A DNA stretch of 64,000 nucleotides, from assembly GCF_027595985.1 (NCBI RefSeq), contig NC_073302.1, forward strand, positions 13,768,311 to 13,832,310, in the 5' to 3' direction. The DNA is from Sorex araneus. Its lineage: Eukaryota > Chordata > Mammalia > Eulipotyphla > Soricidae. Made by a program: the position numbers and the translations under genes. The notes under the pieces were generated by a model. It was not told the DNA's origin, made no database searches, and saw nothing but the letters and a program-made list of their open reading frames with translations. How positions within the stretch are numbered: the stretch's first letter is position 1; each line of letters starts with the position of its first letter. Of this stretch, positions 11,575 through 22,879 are shown piece by piece.

Positions 11575-11720
11575 GGGGAATAAGTCAGGATGAAGTTCGG
11601 AGACAGATCGAGTTTGGACTTTTCTTATGACTGGCTGTGTGACCTAGAGAAAGTCACTTTTCCTCTCTTGGCCTCTGTTCCCCTATTTATAAAATGTAGG
11701 TGTTGGCCCATCTTAGTGGA
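11575..11720 (+). mobile_element. MIR SINE
   Basis: CTGGCTGTGTGACCTAGAGA, then AGTCACTTTTCCTCTCTTGG and TTATAAAATGTAGG give the classical MIR core order. Confidence 0.8.
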
Positions 11721-11814
11721 CTTTGGTAAAGGAAAACCTTAGTTTCTACCTGAAGAAGACTTACATTTTGTGGAATATTTTTTCATTGTTTATTTGCATA
11801 TTTATTGTTAATAT

Positions 11815-11905
11815 TTTTGAAGTGTGCCAGGCATCAAACCCAGAGCCTTACATATGCAAGGCAAGTGTCCTACAAGTGAACCACACACACCCCAGACCCA
11901 TGTAG
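11815..11905 (-). mobile_element. SINE fragment, antisense
   Basis: GTGCCAGGCATCAAACCCAG ... TATGCAAGGCAAGTGTCCTA is the reverse of the tRNA-derived head. Confidence 0.7.
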
Positions 11906-12000
11906 AAAATGTAGAAAAGTCATTACTCAATGATGCTATATATATTAAAAAATACTATTTCATTGTGCTAATAATAGGAGGCCTGCCCTTGACATATATA

Positions 12001-12172
12001 TCATCATCATCATCATTATCATCTCGTTGATCGTTGAATTTCTCGAGCAATATCAGTAATGTCTTCATTTGTCTTAGCCCTGAGATTTTAGAAGCCGCTC
12101 TTTACTCATCCTTCCCAATGATGCCACATTGGAGGCTTTTTCAGGGTCAGGGGAATGAGACCCATCATATAT
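12001..12172 (-). mobile_element. Composite retroelement 3' fragment, antisense
   Basis: Starts with the reverse (ATC)n tail, then TCGTTGATCGTTGAATTTCT (RTE-like tail) and CTGAGATTTTAGAAGC. It ends at TCAGGGTCAGGGGAATGAGA. Only the 3' 170 bp is present. The break point runs into (TA)n sequence. Confidence 0.8.
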
Positions 12173-12271
12173 ATGTGTATATATATATGTATATGTGTAT
12201 ATATGTACATATATGTATATATGTATATGTGTATATGTGTATATATATGTATATGTATATATATATATGCT
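12173..12271. repeat. (TATATG)n-type microsatellite
   Basis: About 100 bp of TATATG/TGTATA units, abutting the truncated composite element. Confidence 0.9.
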
Positions 12272-12794
12272 CATGAGGACCAGCTAGCTCTACATCATCC
12301 CTTTTACTGGTGGTCTGGCTTTGATACCATAGATTCTAGAATAGGAAGACTTAGGAGACTTTTATTTTAAAGGCAAGAATAAATCAATGAGACAATCTGA
12401 AGGTGGAATTAATAATGGCATTTCCCTAGGATTAAGTCTGACAAATTTTCTAAAGCCACAGCCACCTTTTGGAAGGAAAAGCAATCCAAGTATGTCAGTC
12501 CCATTTTTAGAATCTATCCATTCTTATTTTCTTTACCCATCTATCCATTTATTCACTTAGCATTTATTGAACAGCTACTGTATTCTAAAACCTCCACTAG
12601 GATTTTGGGATGCAGGGCACTGAAAACCTCATGGGGTAATGGGGAAAACCAAGTCACCAATAAAAGTAGTTCTGTGACACAGAATTCACTGTGGAGCTAC
12701 CAGAGAGATATATTCAAGGAGCAGAGGAGCATGGTCATAGGAGAACAATAAGTCTACACAAGAATTCACTTATTGTAGGAAGAATATCTGAGGG
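12272..12794. other. Non-coding DNA with a weak L2-like patch
   Basis: ATTCACTTAGCATTTATTGA at about 12550-12570 resembles antisense L2. The remainder is unassigned. Confidence 0.35.
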
Positions 12795-12921
12795 TGAACA
12801 CCAGCTTTACCCATGGCTTACACCTGGCTCTACACTTAGGGATCACTCATGGGGAAGTTGGGGGTGCTGGGTCAGCGTGTAAGGGAAGGGTCTTACCCGC
12901 TGTATTATTTCTCTGGCCCCA
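12795..12921 (-). mobile_element. Shrew SINE, antisense, internally deleted subtype, second copy
   Basis: Shares with 11405-11536 the phrases CATGGCTTACACCTGGYTCT, TGTAAGGGAAGGGTCTTAC and the following AAGGTTGGGAG. Either a minor subfamily or a local duplication. Confidence 0.65.
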
Positions 12922-14079
12922 AGGTTGGGAGATATATAGATAACTACTATAACAGTTATCTTTCGGGGTTTTCAGGAGGGGTATGGTACCAGGCAGTAAA
13001 AACACACCCTGTTATAAAGGATTGTACCCATCCTGAGCCAGGCAGTCTCACTTTTTTTAATAAAACCAACAAAGGTTGAGTGGATATACAGAAAATGGAG
13101 TATCTTTGGGAACAAAAGAACTTAGCTTTGATCAGCGCCTGAGCCCCTGATGGTGGCAGCGAGGAGTGCCTATGGAGAGGAATGTGCTTTCCGTGGAATT
13201 GGTTTGATTTAGCTCAGATGTCCCCCACTGCTCCTTATCACTCTTCTCATATAGGATCCAAGCCCAAATCACTGAGGATACAGATTAAAATTTTGCTGTC
13301 ATTAAAGAGCTTCCTCTCTTCCATCCGTGCTTTCCCCCTAAGACTTGATATCTAATTAGCCAAAGATTCGTTTTCCAGGGAGTCCCAAAATTTCCAATGT
13401 AAGCATCAACCCGAAAAGGAAACCAGCATCATATTTTAAAAGTCACGGTTGCAGTTGTTTTTGGTGAATTACCATTTATACATTTTCCATCTGTGAGTAT
13501 TTTTCTAGAGTACCACCTGCTTTCTCCCTGCTTTGGTAGTGGAGAATCCAACAGATCATATCTCAGAATAAATGCAGTTTATCTATAGCAGTTTTCCACA
13601 TTTTCAGCAATTTTTAAAAAAAAATCTCACAAAATAATCTCTCCTCTAAGTACAAACTAGTCTTTAGTGCTACAAATAGACATGAAAGCTCTATAAATAC
13701 GCACATATATTCAAATTTCTCACAAGAGCACTGGGAAGTCAATCTAAAGAGAGTAAACCAAAGTGACAGTTAAGATGATAAAAAAACCCAGATCAGAGAT
13801 GTGTCTTGTATGACTTGTGCTAAGAATATTTGGATGAACAGCAGAAGAGGTTGGGAAGGAAAACTCAGGGTCTTGGGGTGCTTGAGTGAGGAGAGAGCTG
13901 TCTTTGTTTCTAATGGTCCAGATTTCAAATTTTCTTTCTGCTCCTTGCTTCGATGAGACCTTATATAAGCCACTTAAGCTTTTTGTTGTCTCATCTGCAA
14001 TATGGGAATACACATCACTCGAGAACAGTGGTTTGATGAAATGATGAGAAATCTGTGTGAGCTTTCTTAAACAAAGCTC
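12922..14079. other. Unique non-coding DNA, possibly conserved at 13190-13480
   Basis: No gene. 13190-13480 is repeat-free with evenly mixed composition and homeodomain-type TAATTAG cores (TATCTAATTAGCC), so it is a candidate conserved element. Conservation cannot be tested here. Confidence 0.3.
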
Positions 14080-14081
14080 TC

Positions 14082-14257
14082 TCTCTTTTTTCCTTTCTGG
14101 GTCACACACAAAAAGATGCTCGGGGGTTTCTCCTGGCTCTTCACTCAGAAATTACTCCTGGTGGTGCTTGGTGGACCATTTGGGATGCTGGGGATTGAAC
14201 CTGGGTTGGCCACGAGCAAGGCAAACGCCCTCTCTGCTGTACTCTCTCCAGCCCCCC
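14082..14257 (-). mobile_element. Shrew SINE, A-tailed class, antisense
   Basis: T-rich start, then GGTTTCTCCTGGCTCTTCAC, GGGATTGAACCTGGG (reverse B box) and TGTACTCTCTCCAGCCC (reverse head). Confidence 0.92.
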
Positions 14258-15300
14258 TGTTTAAATTCTTGCTCTATAGCATTGCTGTGAAAATTCCCAG
14301 CCCTCTTTTCTCTATTTAATCAGCACCCAACTGACAAAAGCAAAGATCTCTCTGGGATTGTATTTCTTAGAGACATGCTTGAGTCTATCCAAAGACCCCC
14401 TGTAAACAGAGTATTTTCTGGTAGTTTCATTGTATAAGTTGGCAACTGGTTTAGACATGGCTTCCACACTAAAATAGACATGCATGTGCTGTAATGTAGG
14501 TGGCCAATTCCATGTGTTTCATTTTAAAATCCAGAATTCAAAAGACTCTTTGGCAAATGACTATTGGTGGTGCCCTGGTAATTATTGCTTCTCTTATTTT
14601 TCAGGTGTGTGGAGTGCAGGGGAAGGGTTTGAAAATGCTATTTAAGTACTAGCTGCCGAAAAGATTTTGGCTTTTTTTAAAAAATCAAAATTATCTGAAT
14701 ACCAGGTGAAAATTCAAGAAATTTGTGTCAAAGATTTGTACAGGACTTTTGAAATATGATCATTTGCTTTGACAGGTGACTAGGAGAAAATTTGCAGAGA
14801 TGCTAGTTCTCTGACTGAAGAATCCTGATCACTCAATGGTTAGGAATATGGACTTCCTGAGACAGCCTTTGGTTAGTGCTATATTATTAGTGGAACACGG
14901 AATTCATCCTCTAAAAATTTTGGGTCTTCTCTTCCCATTCCTCTCTCCTTCCTTTGTCTCCTTCTCTTTTGCTTTTCTAGGCTTGAGCAGTGCCACTTCT
15001 ATCCTGGCTTAGACGAAGGCAGGGTGATCAAGAAAGGTAAATTGAGGCAAGTGAGGGAGGATTCTTTAGGGACCAAGAGCACAGGGATGGAAAATCCAGC
15101 TGAACTCCATTCCCCACTCCCCGTTAATTCTGCACAAAAGCATAGGGGTGCTCCTATTATTGATCAGGCACCCTGGGGAGATAGTGTCCCTTCACATGTG
15201 TGTGTGTTTTCTGGGGGAGCTAGAGAGTAGAGGTCTGGGTTCAACTGTGAGCCTTCCGTACTTTAGGAGCCATTCTTACTGTTTTTATTTTATTTTATTT
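14258..15300. other. Unassigned unique non-coding DNA
   Basis: No repeat or gene recognised. Confidence 0.45.
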
Positions 15301-15332
15301 TTATTATTTTTTATTTTTTGCTTTTTGGCAGA

Positions 15333-15875
15333 GAGTCTCTTGTCCGCATGCCTGGCTGTCTTCCTCGGGGCCCCTCAGAGGGGATGAGCTCCAGCTTCCC
15401 TCCCTGCCCCGAGCAGAGCTCCCGGCAGCCGAAGACCACCGGAACCTAGCATCAGCCATGCTCGAGGCCCCTCTCCACACATTCGGACAGACCTCACGCA
15501 TGAAGGTACCGGCAGAGGAACCCAGGTGTGTGTAATTCCATCAATGGCCAACATCCAGAGACTTAAAAGCAAGCTCCCAGAAGCAATATCTTATAACCTA
15601 CTTCTCCCTCTGGGAGAAACTAGAAAGCTACTGAGAGTTTCCTGCCCACATGGGACAGCCTCGCAATCTTCCTATGGTGTATCCATATGCCAAAGCCAGT
15701 AACAAGCTGATCTCATTCCTCTGACCCTGAAAAAGCCTCCAATGCGGCATCATTGGGAAGGCTGAGTTGAGAGAGACTTTTAAGATCTCAGGAAAGGATG
15801 AATGGAGAGGTTACTGAGCCCACTCGAGAAATCGATGATTAACGGGATTTCGTGTTCGTGATCGTGATCGTGATT
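15333..15875 (+). mobile_element. Composite shrew retroelement, near full length
   Basis: Family-specific 5' part (CTCTTGTCCGCATGCCTGGC ... CCGGAACCTAGCATCAGCCA, CACGCATGAAGGTACCGGCA), middle AATTCCATCAATGGCCAACA, and a body shared with the RTE-tailed SINE (TCATATGC.AAAGCCAGTAAC). It ends GACGAATGGAGAGGTTACTG, AGCCCACTCGAGAAATCGAT and a GTGATCGTGATCGTGAT tail. It has no open frame and no B box that would serve as an internal promoter. About 97% of its length lines up by eye with the 38.9 kb copy. Confidence 0.88.
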
Positions 15876-15876
15876 G

Positions 15877-16014
15877 CTTTTTGGGTCACATCCAGGGATG
15901 CACAGGGGTTTCTCCTGGCAGTGCTCAGGGGACCATGTGGAATGCTGGGAATCGAACCTGGGTTGGCCACGTGCAAGGCAGATGCCCTCCCCCTGTGCTA
16001 TCACTTCAGCCCTG
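15877..16014 (-). mobile_element. Shrew SINE, A-tailed class, antisense
   Basis: TTTTTGGGTCACATCCAGG start, GGGAATCGAACCTGGG reverse B box, and CTATCACTTCAGCCC reverse head. It directly abuts the tail of the composite element. Confidence 0.92.
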
Positions 16015-16398
16015 CCTACTGCTTTTAATCTCCTCACGAGTGCACTGGTCTGCTTTTGGAGAATGCAGTTTCAGAGAGGGAGAACAACAGAAGGAGAGAG
16101 TGGAGAAACTGAGTCAGGCCACAAATGCCATCTGGGGCATGGGAGCTAGACACCCTGTCCCAGAGAGGAAAGACATCAATGGTTGATGCATCAGCCCACG
16201 GCAGTGCTTGACCTCCCAGAGTCACTGCCAAGGCCATCTTTCATGTCCAGGTCCCGTCTGCTCTCCTCCATCTGGACATTCTGTTGGCACCCAAAGGGGA
16301 TGCTCCTAAAAAGAATATTCAAAACCAAAACAAAAAACTAAAAAAAAATAAACAAACCGCAACAAGCCACAATAACACCAGAGCAATAATTACATTTT
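16015..16398. other. Unassigned non-coding DNA
   Basis: No feature recognised apart from an A-rich stretch at 16320-16370. Confidence 0.45.
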
Positions 16399-16413
16399 AA
16401 AAATATTCATCCA

Positions 16414-16983
16414 TTGGGCATGAAAAGTTTCATGCTGAGTGAAATGAGTCAGAAAGAGAGAGACAGACATAGAAAGATTGCACTCATCTATGGTATATAG
16501 AATAACAGAGTGGGAGACTAACACCCAAGAACTGTAGAAATAAGTACCAGGAGGTTGACTCCATGGCTTCGAGGCTGGCCTCACGTTCCGGGGAAAGGTC
16601 AACTCAGAGAAGCGATCACCAACTACATTGTAGTCGAAGGCCATGTGGGGGAAGGGAGTTGCGGGCTGAATGAGGGCTAGAGACTGAGCACAGCGGCCAC
16701 TCAACACCTTTATTGCAAACCACAACAGCTAATTAGAGAGAGAGAACAGAAGGGAATACCCTGCCACAGTGGCAGGGTGGGGTGGGGGGGAGATGGGATT
16801 GGGGAGGGTGGGAGGGACGCTGGGTTTACGGGTGGTGGAAAATGGGCACTGGTGAAGGGATGGGTTCCCGAACTTTGTATGAGGGAAGTATAAGCACAAA
16901 AGTGTATAAATCTGTAACTGTACCCTCACGGTGATTCTCTAATTAAAAATAAATAAATTTAAAAAAAAAGAAAAAAAAAGAAA
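16414..16983 (+). mobile_element. 5'-truncated shrew L1 with perfect 15-bp target duplication
   Basis: Sense L1 3' end. It begins near the end of ORF2/3' UTR (TGCTGAGTGAAATGAGTCAG, GAGAGACAGACATAGAAAG) and includes a 3' UTR with a G-rich stretch (GGGTGGGGTGGGGGGG). The end reads TGTAACTGTACCCTCACGGT, followed by an A-rich tail. The flanks 16399-16413 and 16984-16998 are identical (AAAAATATTCATCCA). The perfect duplication argues for a fairly recent insertion. Confidence 0.92.
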
Positions 16984-16999
16984 AAAAATATTCATCCAC

Positions 17000-17580
17000 G
17001 TTCTTCTCCTGGAGACTGCCTCTCCGGCCTGAGTTCACAGCGTCTGCTACATCTACAAATCAGACATTTGGCATCAACTTTGACTCCTCTTTCTCCTCCA
17101 GCCATCCCATGATGGTCTGTTACCAAGAGGTGCATCTTTCCCGCCTAGTATCTCTCAGCTCTGCTCTCCCCTAGCGGTGCCCGTTCTCTCTGCCCCTGCT
17201 CAGATCTCTCTTTTTTTTTTTTCCTGGGCTTTGGCATATTGGTCCCCCAGCTGCATGACCCCAGGGCTCATTTCTTGCCTGCCCCATCAGACTAGAAGTT
17301 TCAAAGCCTTTCCATCTGACTCCCCTGCTCGGAATCACCCTGAAGCACCCTCTTACCTGAAGACCTGTCTTCCTTTGCTGCCATCTTTTCACTCCTCCGC
17401 TGACATCGAAAGACTGATACTTGTTTGGGGGTCAAACCGAGGCCTCTCTCCATCAGAACTCATGCCTGCTCTGATCTTTCTTCCTGGAATGCCCTCCGCT
17501 CCCCTACAGGAAGTCCAGAAACGTCCTCCTAAAATCTCAAGCGATTTGTAGTCTCTCGGGCAAGATCCTGCTTCCCATGG
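17000..17580 (+). mobile_element. Possible L2 remnant, interrupted
   Basis: CTTCCTGGAATGCCCTCCG and CAGGAAGTCCAGAAACG fit the L2 3' order (cttcctggaatgccctt ... caggaagccttccctga). The rest is too diverged to place. Confidence 0.35.
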
Positions 17581-18360
17581 TTTTAATGATAGAGTTAACA
17601 AATGGGGTAAGTGATGGGGGAGAAGGGCCAGAGGACATTGCAGGGATTTGAAAAAGCGACTCTGTCTCCTATTTGCTGGGGCCCGAACATTAGCCATCTT
17701 GGGTGGAAGAGCACTCCAGAATTGAGATAGATAATTCTCTGCTGCAGTTTCACCAGCTCATTGGGCTGAGAAAAACCCTAACGATTCCTCAGCCCCTTTT
17801 CAAAGGTCCTTCTCTTCTGACTTGGTCAATGAATGAATCTCTTCCTGAATCTGATGGTTCTTAGTATCTCAGAGACCGCTTATGCAGACATGGCTTCGGT
17901 TTTTAAAGCTCCTAAAGTGTGTGTGAGATCATTTATCTTGGAACAAACTGGATAGAAAGCCAGGAAAGGGGAGAGAGATGACATGTCCACAGGCTGTTTG
18001 GCTAAAGCAATGGGAATGTGGGGAAAAAGACCTTGGGTGGCCTTTGTGCAGACAGAAAAAGACTTTCCCCCCCCGTTTTTTTGGCCTCTATTTGGCTTAC
18101 CCAGGAGGTGGGCACACACATAGAATTGTTATTGTGTAACATCTGCTTGACATTTTGAGGGTCATTGGAGCAGCTGGACTGGACACTGAGCTGGCTTGGA
18201 TGTTGGTAGAAGCCTGGGATCAGGAATCTCACTGATTTGGCTGGCTGTTTGATAGGGGCCATGTTATTCAAATGCGCCCAGCTTCCGAGCTCATTCTCAT
18301 GGCATGAAGCTTCTAATTCAGGCAGAGTGTAATTCTACTGAGAAGTTTTTTGATAGGTTT
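17581..18360. other. Unassigned non-coding DNA
   Basis: No feature recognised. Confidence 0.45.
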
Positions 18361-18450
18361 GGGCTGGGACTGGGTTGGGCTGGGTTGGGTTCGGTTGAGT
18401 TGACTTGGCTTGTGTTGGTTTACAGTCCATGGCTTGGCTCTGGCTCTGCT
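18361..18450. repeat. Degenerate GGGTTGGGCT-type repeat
   Basis: Imperfect GGGCTGGGTTGGGTT units over about 60-90 bp. Not a telomere repeat. Confidence 0.6.
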
Positions 18451-18587
18451 CCACTTGGCTTCCACAGCATGATGACCGGGAGTGGAAACTCAATTTCTAC
18501 AATACCCTCACCCCACCCACCCTGCTTCATCCCTACCCCTCGACAAACATAGTCTAGCTCTAGTCAGGTTGAGATCATTTGGAGGAT

Positions 18588-18836
18588 CACTATATCACTG
18601 TCATCCCATTGCTCATTGATTTGTTCGAGTGGGCACCAGTAACGTCTCCATGGCGAGACTTGTTGTTACTGTTTTGGGTGTATCGACTACGCCACGGGGA
18701 CCTTGCCAGGCTCTGCCGTGTGGGCGAGATGCTCTCGGTAGCTTGCCGGGCTCTCTGAGAGGGGTGGAGGAATCGAACCCGGGTTGGCCGCATGCAAGGC
18801 AAATGCCCTACCCTCTGTGGTTGTTGCTCCAACCCA
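18588..18836 (-). mobile_element. Shrew SINE, RTE-tailed class, antisense, complete
   Basis: Starts with the reverse tail (TATCACTGTCATCCCATTGC, GTGGGCACCAGTAACGTCTC). It runs through GGCTCTGCCGTGTGGGCGAG to the reverse B box GGAATCGAACCCGGG and reverse head. The 11-bp duplication ATTTGGAGGAT lies at 18577-18587 and 18837-18847, perfect. Confidence 0.94.
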
Positions 18837-18847
18837 ATTTGGAGGAT

Positions 18848-19170
18848 GAGGAATTTAGATAATTTAAATAATAGTGGCTTTAAAGTAGACTAAGACATCT
18901 TGCTCCTTAAAACATTTCTGATGCTCATTTTATGCATTCAGGTCGGGCAAATGCAGGCTCAGAGAGCTGGGAGAGCACTGTTTTGGGGTGTGTCTGTGAG
19001 TAAGGGCGCTGAGTCAGTCTACTGGGTAAAGAAGGCCATCATCAGGGGGATGGCCATCACCCAGCTCTCTCAGAATCTGGCTAGGTGGAACACAGAGGTG
19101 GAGGAAGGGTGAATTTGCTCTTTCTGCTTGAGCTGAGACACCCACTTTCTCCTCAAATATGGGTGCTCCA
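18848..19170. other. Non-coding DNA, weak MIR-like patch
   Basis: TTTATGCATTCAGGTCGGGC ... GGCTCAGAGAGCTGGGA may be antisense MIR. Nothing else is seen. Confidence 0.35.
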
Positions 19171-19415
19171 ATTTCTCAGCCCATTAGTCTCAGGTCAGGG
19201 CTCATACCCTCAGTCAGCTCCACGGTCCTCAGACCTCCAGACTCAGACTGACTAATACCACTGACTTTCCCGGGCCTCCAGCTTCCAGATGGCTGATCAT
19301 GGGATGTTTCAGCTTCTCCTACTGTGTGAAGCAATTCCTGTAATAAGTTTCCTCTTGCATGTGCCTTTATATCCTCATCATTCTGTTCTCTGGAGAACCT
19401 GACTAATGCAGTCAC
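19171..19415 (+). mobile_element. Probable LTR remnant, family uncertain
   Basis: CTTTCCCGGGCCTCCAGCTT, GGCTGATCATGGGATGTTTC and the closing TCTCTGGAGAACCTGACTAA match the layout of a common old mammalian LTR-type repeat whose copies end 'gagaaccctgactaatacag'. I cannot name the family with certainty. Confidence 0.5.
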
Positions 19416-19471
19416 TGGTTACTTTCCTCACCCCTGCAGCCTTCCTGGCCTCACCCCATCGAGCTGGGTCC

Positions 19472-19832
19472 CTGCATTAGTTTCCTAGGGCTCTTGTAAT
19501 GAAATCTCACAAACCAAGGGGGCTTAAGCCTGCAAAAAAACAAAACAAAACAAGACAAAAACAAAAACTCCAAAATCCCAAAACTTTCATAGACCCGGAG
19601 GCTGGAATACAAGATCACACTATTGGCAGGACCTTTTCCCCTGCAAAGCCTCAAGAAGAAGCTTCTCTTGTCCTTCTAGCTTCTGGTGGCCCTGGGCATT
19701 TGCTGACCCGTGGAGGGTGTTATTTAAATCTTTATCTTTCCACATGACCATTCTCATTCTCTTTCTGCCTCTGCTTTCTGTCTTATGAAGACACAAGTTA
19801 GTGGATTAGGATCCATCCTAATTGATTGTTAT
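19472..19832 (-). mobile_element. MLT1-like MaLR LTR, antisense
   Basis: Reverse of the MLT1 pattern: TGCATTAGTTTCCTAGGGCT at the left end, then GGAGGCTGGAATACAAGATC and CTTCTAGCTTCTGGTGGCCC. The right end is TTAGTGGATTAGGATCCATC. The left end is the reverse complement of the right end of the 4.1-4.5 kb LTR (CCCTAGGGAACTAATACAG). Confidence 0.75.
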
Positions 19833-19844
19833 ATTATCTCTGTT

Positions 19845-20088
19845 GGACTGGAACCATAGCACAGCGGGTAGGGCATTTGCTTTGCACACAGCCGACCTGG
19901 GTTCGATTCCTCTGTCCCTCTTGGAGAGCCCGGCAAGCTACCGAGAGTATCCTGCCCACACGGCAGAGCCTGGCAAGCTCCCCGTGGCGTATTCGATATG
20001 CCCAAAACAGTAACAAGTCTCAAATAGAGACATTATTGGTGCCCACTCGAGCCAATCTATGAACAAAGGGGCGGCAGTGATCTCAGTG
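19845..20088 (+). mobile_element. Shrew SINE, RTE-tailed class, complete
   Basis: Head GGACTGGAACCATAGCACAG, B box GGGTTCGATTCC, body GAGAGCCCGGCAAGCTACCG, tail GAGACATTATTGGTGCCCAC with CAGTGA repeats. Perfect 12-bp duplication ATTATCTCTGTT at 19833-19844 and 20089-20100. It lies at the very edge of the MLT1-like LTR. Confidence 0.95.
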
Positions 20089-20100
20089 ATTATCTCTGTT

Positions 20101-20547
20101 ATTCCCAGACAGGTCACATTTCACAGATATCAAGGACATTGTTTTTATTTTGGGGGGGTGGGGGGAGAGCCATATTGAAACATACAGTAGTCTTCCTTAC
20201 ACTTTTGTTCTTATTTCTCCAATTTTCCCTATTTCTCATCCTCTCTGGGAAGGCCCCCCCCCCCAGAAGCTCCACTTCCTTCTCTGTTAGGCAGACCCCC
20301 CTTAAACTTTCTGGGCATCTGTAGCCAAGATCTATCCCTTCTTTTAAAACCATCAAGATGGTTTCAACTCAATGGGATCCGTCCTTTCTAGTAACTAAGC
20401 CAGATTCTTTCTTTTTTCTTTCTCATTAGATTTAGTATTCAAGTGGAATCATGTTACCTATACTACTATCTATTTTGCTTTTGAAAACACTTTGCAATAA
20501 ATCAAGAACATTTTTTCTGTGTCATCAAATGCACTTATGCTGCGTGT
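20101..20547. other. Unassigned non-coding DNA
   Basis: 20380-20545 has a vague antisense L1 look but no diagnostic phrase. Confidence 0.35.
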
Positions 20548-20696
20548 TATTTTTATTTATTTATTTCTGGGGGAGGATGTATATCAGGGCTCCTCCCCGC
20601 TCAGTATTTAAGGGGTCATGCAGTGCTGGGAATTAAACCAGCATCTCCTGTATGAGGAACTTGCATTCTCGCCTACTAAGCTATCTTTCCTGCCCT
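20548..20696 (-). mobile_element. Old SINE, antisense
   Basis: GCAGTGCTGGGAATTAAACC (reverse B-box area) and CTATCTTTCCTGCCC (reverse head). Diverged. Confidence 0.6.
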
Positions 20697-20819
20697 GCAG
20701 CACGATTTTTAAGGTCCACAGAGAACCTCGCCAAGTGTGCCTCTTTCACAATTTTATTAACCAAGCACCAAATATTGGGAATGCGGGCTTTTTTCTCCAT
20801 GCTCGCACGATTGATTGTA

Positions 20820-21260
20820 GTGCCACAATAAACACCTCCACACTTTGAGGTTTGGAATTCTGTGGCCTCTCCCAGTGGAGAGGACTGCACATTTTCTCGA
20901 TAAGACAAGGAGTTACAAGCTTTGCAAAGCCAGTGCAATAATTGTAGCCAGAGATAAAGATGGGGGCAAGTTCCTGACGCAGCACCTAGTACCGTCCATT
21001 AATAAGGCTGGTTGATGCTCTGATGCCTTAAATCTGCAGGCCTGTCTAATTCTAGAAGGAAACGGATGGTGCCCATCCTCGAGTCAGTGTTTGGAAACAT
21101 ACAACAAAAGGGAATCTTTATTAACACTGGAAATGTACTCTCAGCTCAGGTTCCCTTTTCAGCACTCGTCTTGTTCATCTCACAGCTCAATGAACTGTTA
21201 ACGTCACATATATCTTTTGTTCCAGCAGCAAATCCAGTTACTCCAGGCTTCTGCTAACTG
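20820..21260. other. Repeat-free block, candidate conserved element
   Basis: No open frame or repeat recognised. It contains TAAT-type cores (GTCCATTAATAAGG, CTTTATTAACACTGG) and a CRE-like AACGTCACATA at about 21200. Conservation is inferred from composition only. Confidence 0.3.
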
Positions 21261-21562
21261 CAGACAGATGAGGTTTAGTGTTTCCAGGGAGCAAGAGAAA
21301 GTGAGAGATTAAATCTTTATAGATGGTCTTGGCTGGGCTGAGGCGAGGGGATGGTGGTGCATGTTGGTCTTTTGATCCATGTGGCATGAAAGCCTTCCAT
21401 TTTCTCTTGATATGATTGTGATTTCAGATGTGTTTTCCTGCATGGATGAAGGCCTCCATTCAATCCATTCTTTGACAAAAAATAGCACTGAGTGGACTAT
21501 GGTCATCCCTGCATACTTGAAGAGAAGCTAACAGACATTGAGGATTTGGAAAGGAAGAATTT

Positions 21563-21693
21563 AGGGACTGTTGTGATAGTATAGTGGGTAAGACAACTAC
21601 CTTGCATGTGGCTGACCTAAGTTCAATTCCTGGCACCACATCCAGTCCTCTGAGTACCCCTAGGTGTGTTCCCCAAACAAACAAACAAACAAA
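21563..21693 (+). mobile_element. Shrew SINE, A-tailed class
   Basis: Head GGGACTGTTGTGATAGTATA, B-box AGTTCAATTCC, short body, and (CAAA)n tail (AACAAACAAACAAACAAAAA). Confidence 0.88.
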
Positions 21694-22565
21694 AACATAT
21701 GCTAGAAATTAAGACTCTTAAATTCAGATTCAAAGGGTGGCCCATCATATGGTCCTGAATCCCCTTGTACGTAGCCCACAGATGACAGAATGAAATTGAA
21801 AGCACGTGTCAATTTAAAGGTGAAATTTAGGATATATTCTCCTAGCTGCTTGAACTGACTTAACGTTTGAGTTGACTTGACCTTCCTTGAAGATGTTTGA
21901 GTTAAGATTAATCTTTGTTTCTTATCTTGACTCCTAAATTCCCCTATCCTCTATCAGAATCTTCTTGCTTGTTCTAATTCAGAGCTATTATGAATTTCAA
22001 AGAGAGAAACACATCAGGACATTCACTGAAAATTTCAAGGTCAAAAGGGACCACTTAACTTTGGTTGCCTTTTTCAAATTGGACACTATCCCCAGGATTC
22101 TTTCTGGACCCATGGCAATAAGGGTGGAATTACTGGAGTCAAGTTCCAGTCCTAAAAGCACCCAGGGCTTTAGTGTCAAAACTCAGGGTCAAATTACTCC
22201 TGTAATGTTTATTACAGCTGTCATTTTGGGGAGTCAAGGTCATCTCAGAGCTGTCAGATGGGACCCAGGAGAGATCTAACTTTATTTCTAGGAACTGCAA
22301 CCAGTCTCATGAGGAAAGTGAAGGAAACACTTTAAAAAGTGCCAGGTGTTTGGCCACCAGGGCTCTCTGATTCCTAGGAGACATCTGAGTGTTTGATTTA
22401 GAATTTCACAGACAAAAGTTTGTTAGCTACTTCTGTCTCTCTGCACTGGATTTCCTCAGAGTTTAATACTGTAAGTGTTCCAGGCATGGTTTTAAGGGTT
22501 TTGCCTGGGCTTCTGTATAGACCTGTGGTATTATACTCCTTGGATACTTCTTCAATACTCTCATT
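21694..22565. other. Unassigned non-coding DNA
   Basis: A 104-codon open frame (21965-22279, +) has no recognisable domain. No repeat identified. Confidence 0.4.
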
Positions 22566-22567
22566 TT

Positions 22568-22730
22568 ATTTCTTTATTTTATCATTTTGGGATAACAGTG
22601 CTCAGGCCTTTCTCAGGGTTCCTTATTCACTGGCCAGTGCTTGAGAGATCCCATGCAATGCCAAAGATTGAACGGGAGTTAGCCACATGCAATGCAAGTG
22701 CCTTAGCCCCTTTGCTATTCCTCCAGCCGT
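22568..22730 (-). mobile_element. Shrew SINE, antisense
   Basis: GCCAAAGATTGAACGGGAGT (reverse B box), CACATGCAATGCAAGTGCC and CTATTCCTCCAGCC (reverse head). Confidence 0.82.
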
Positions 22731-22879
22731 CAATACTCTCATTTTAGAGAAGAGGAAGCTAGGAGTGTTAAGAACTTGGTGAAGACCCTTCAGTTGAGGG
22801 TGTCATAGTTGGAGTTTGACAGAACAGTCAAAGCTCTACCATGAATTATCTGGAGAATCAAGTTGGTGCCACCACAAAG

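Noticed and set aside
18361..18450. Interstitial telomere repeat
   Set aside because: Units are GGGTTGGGCT-like, not TTAGGG.
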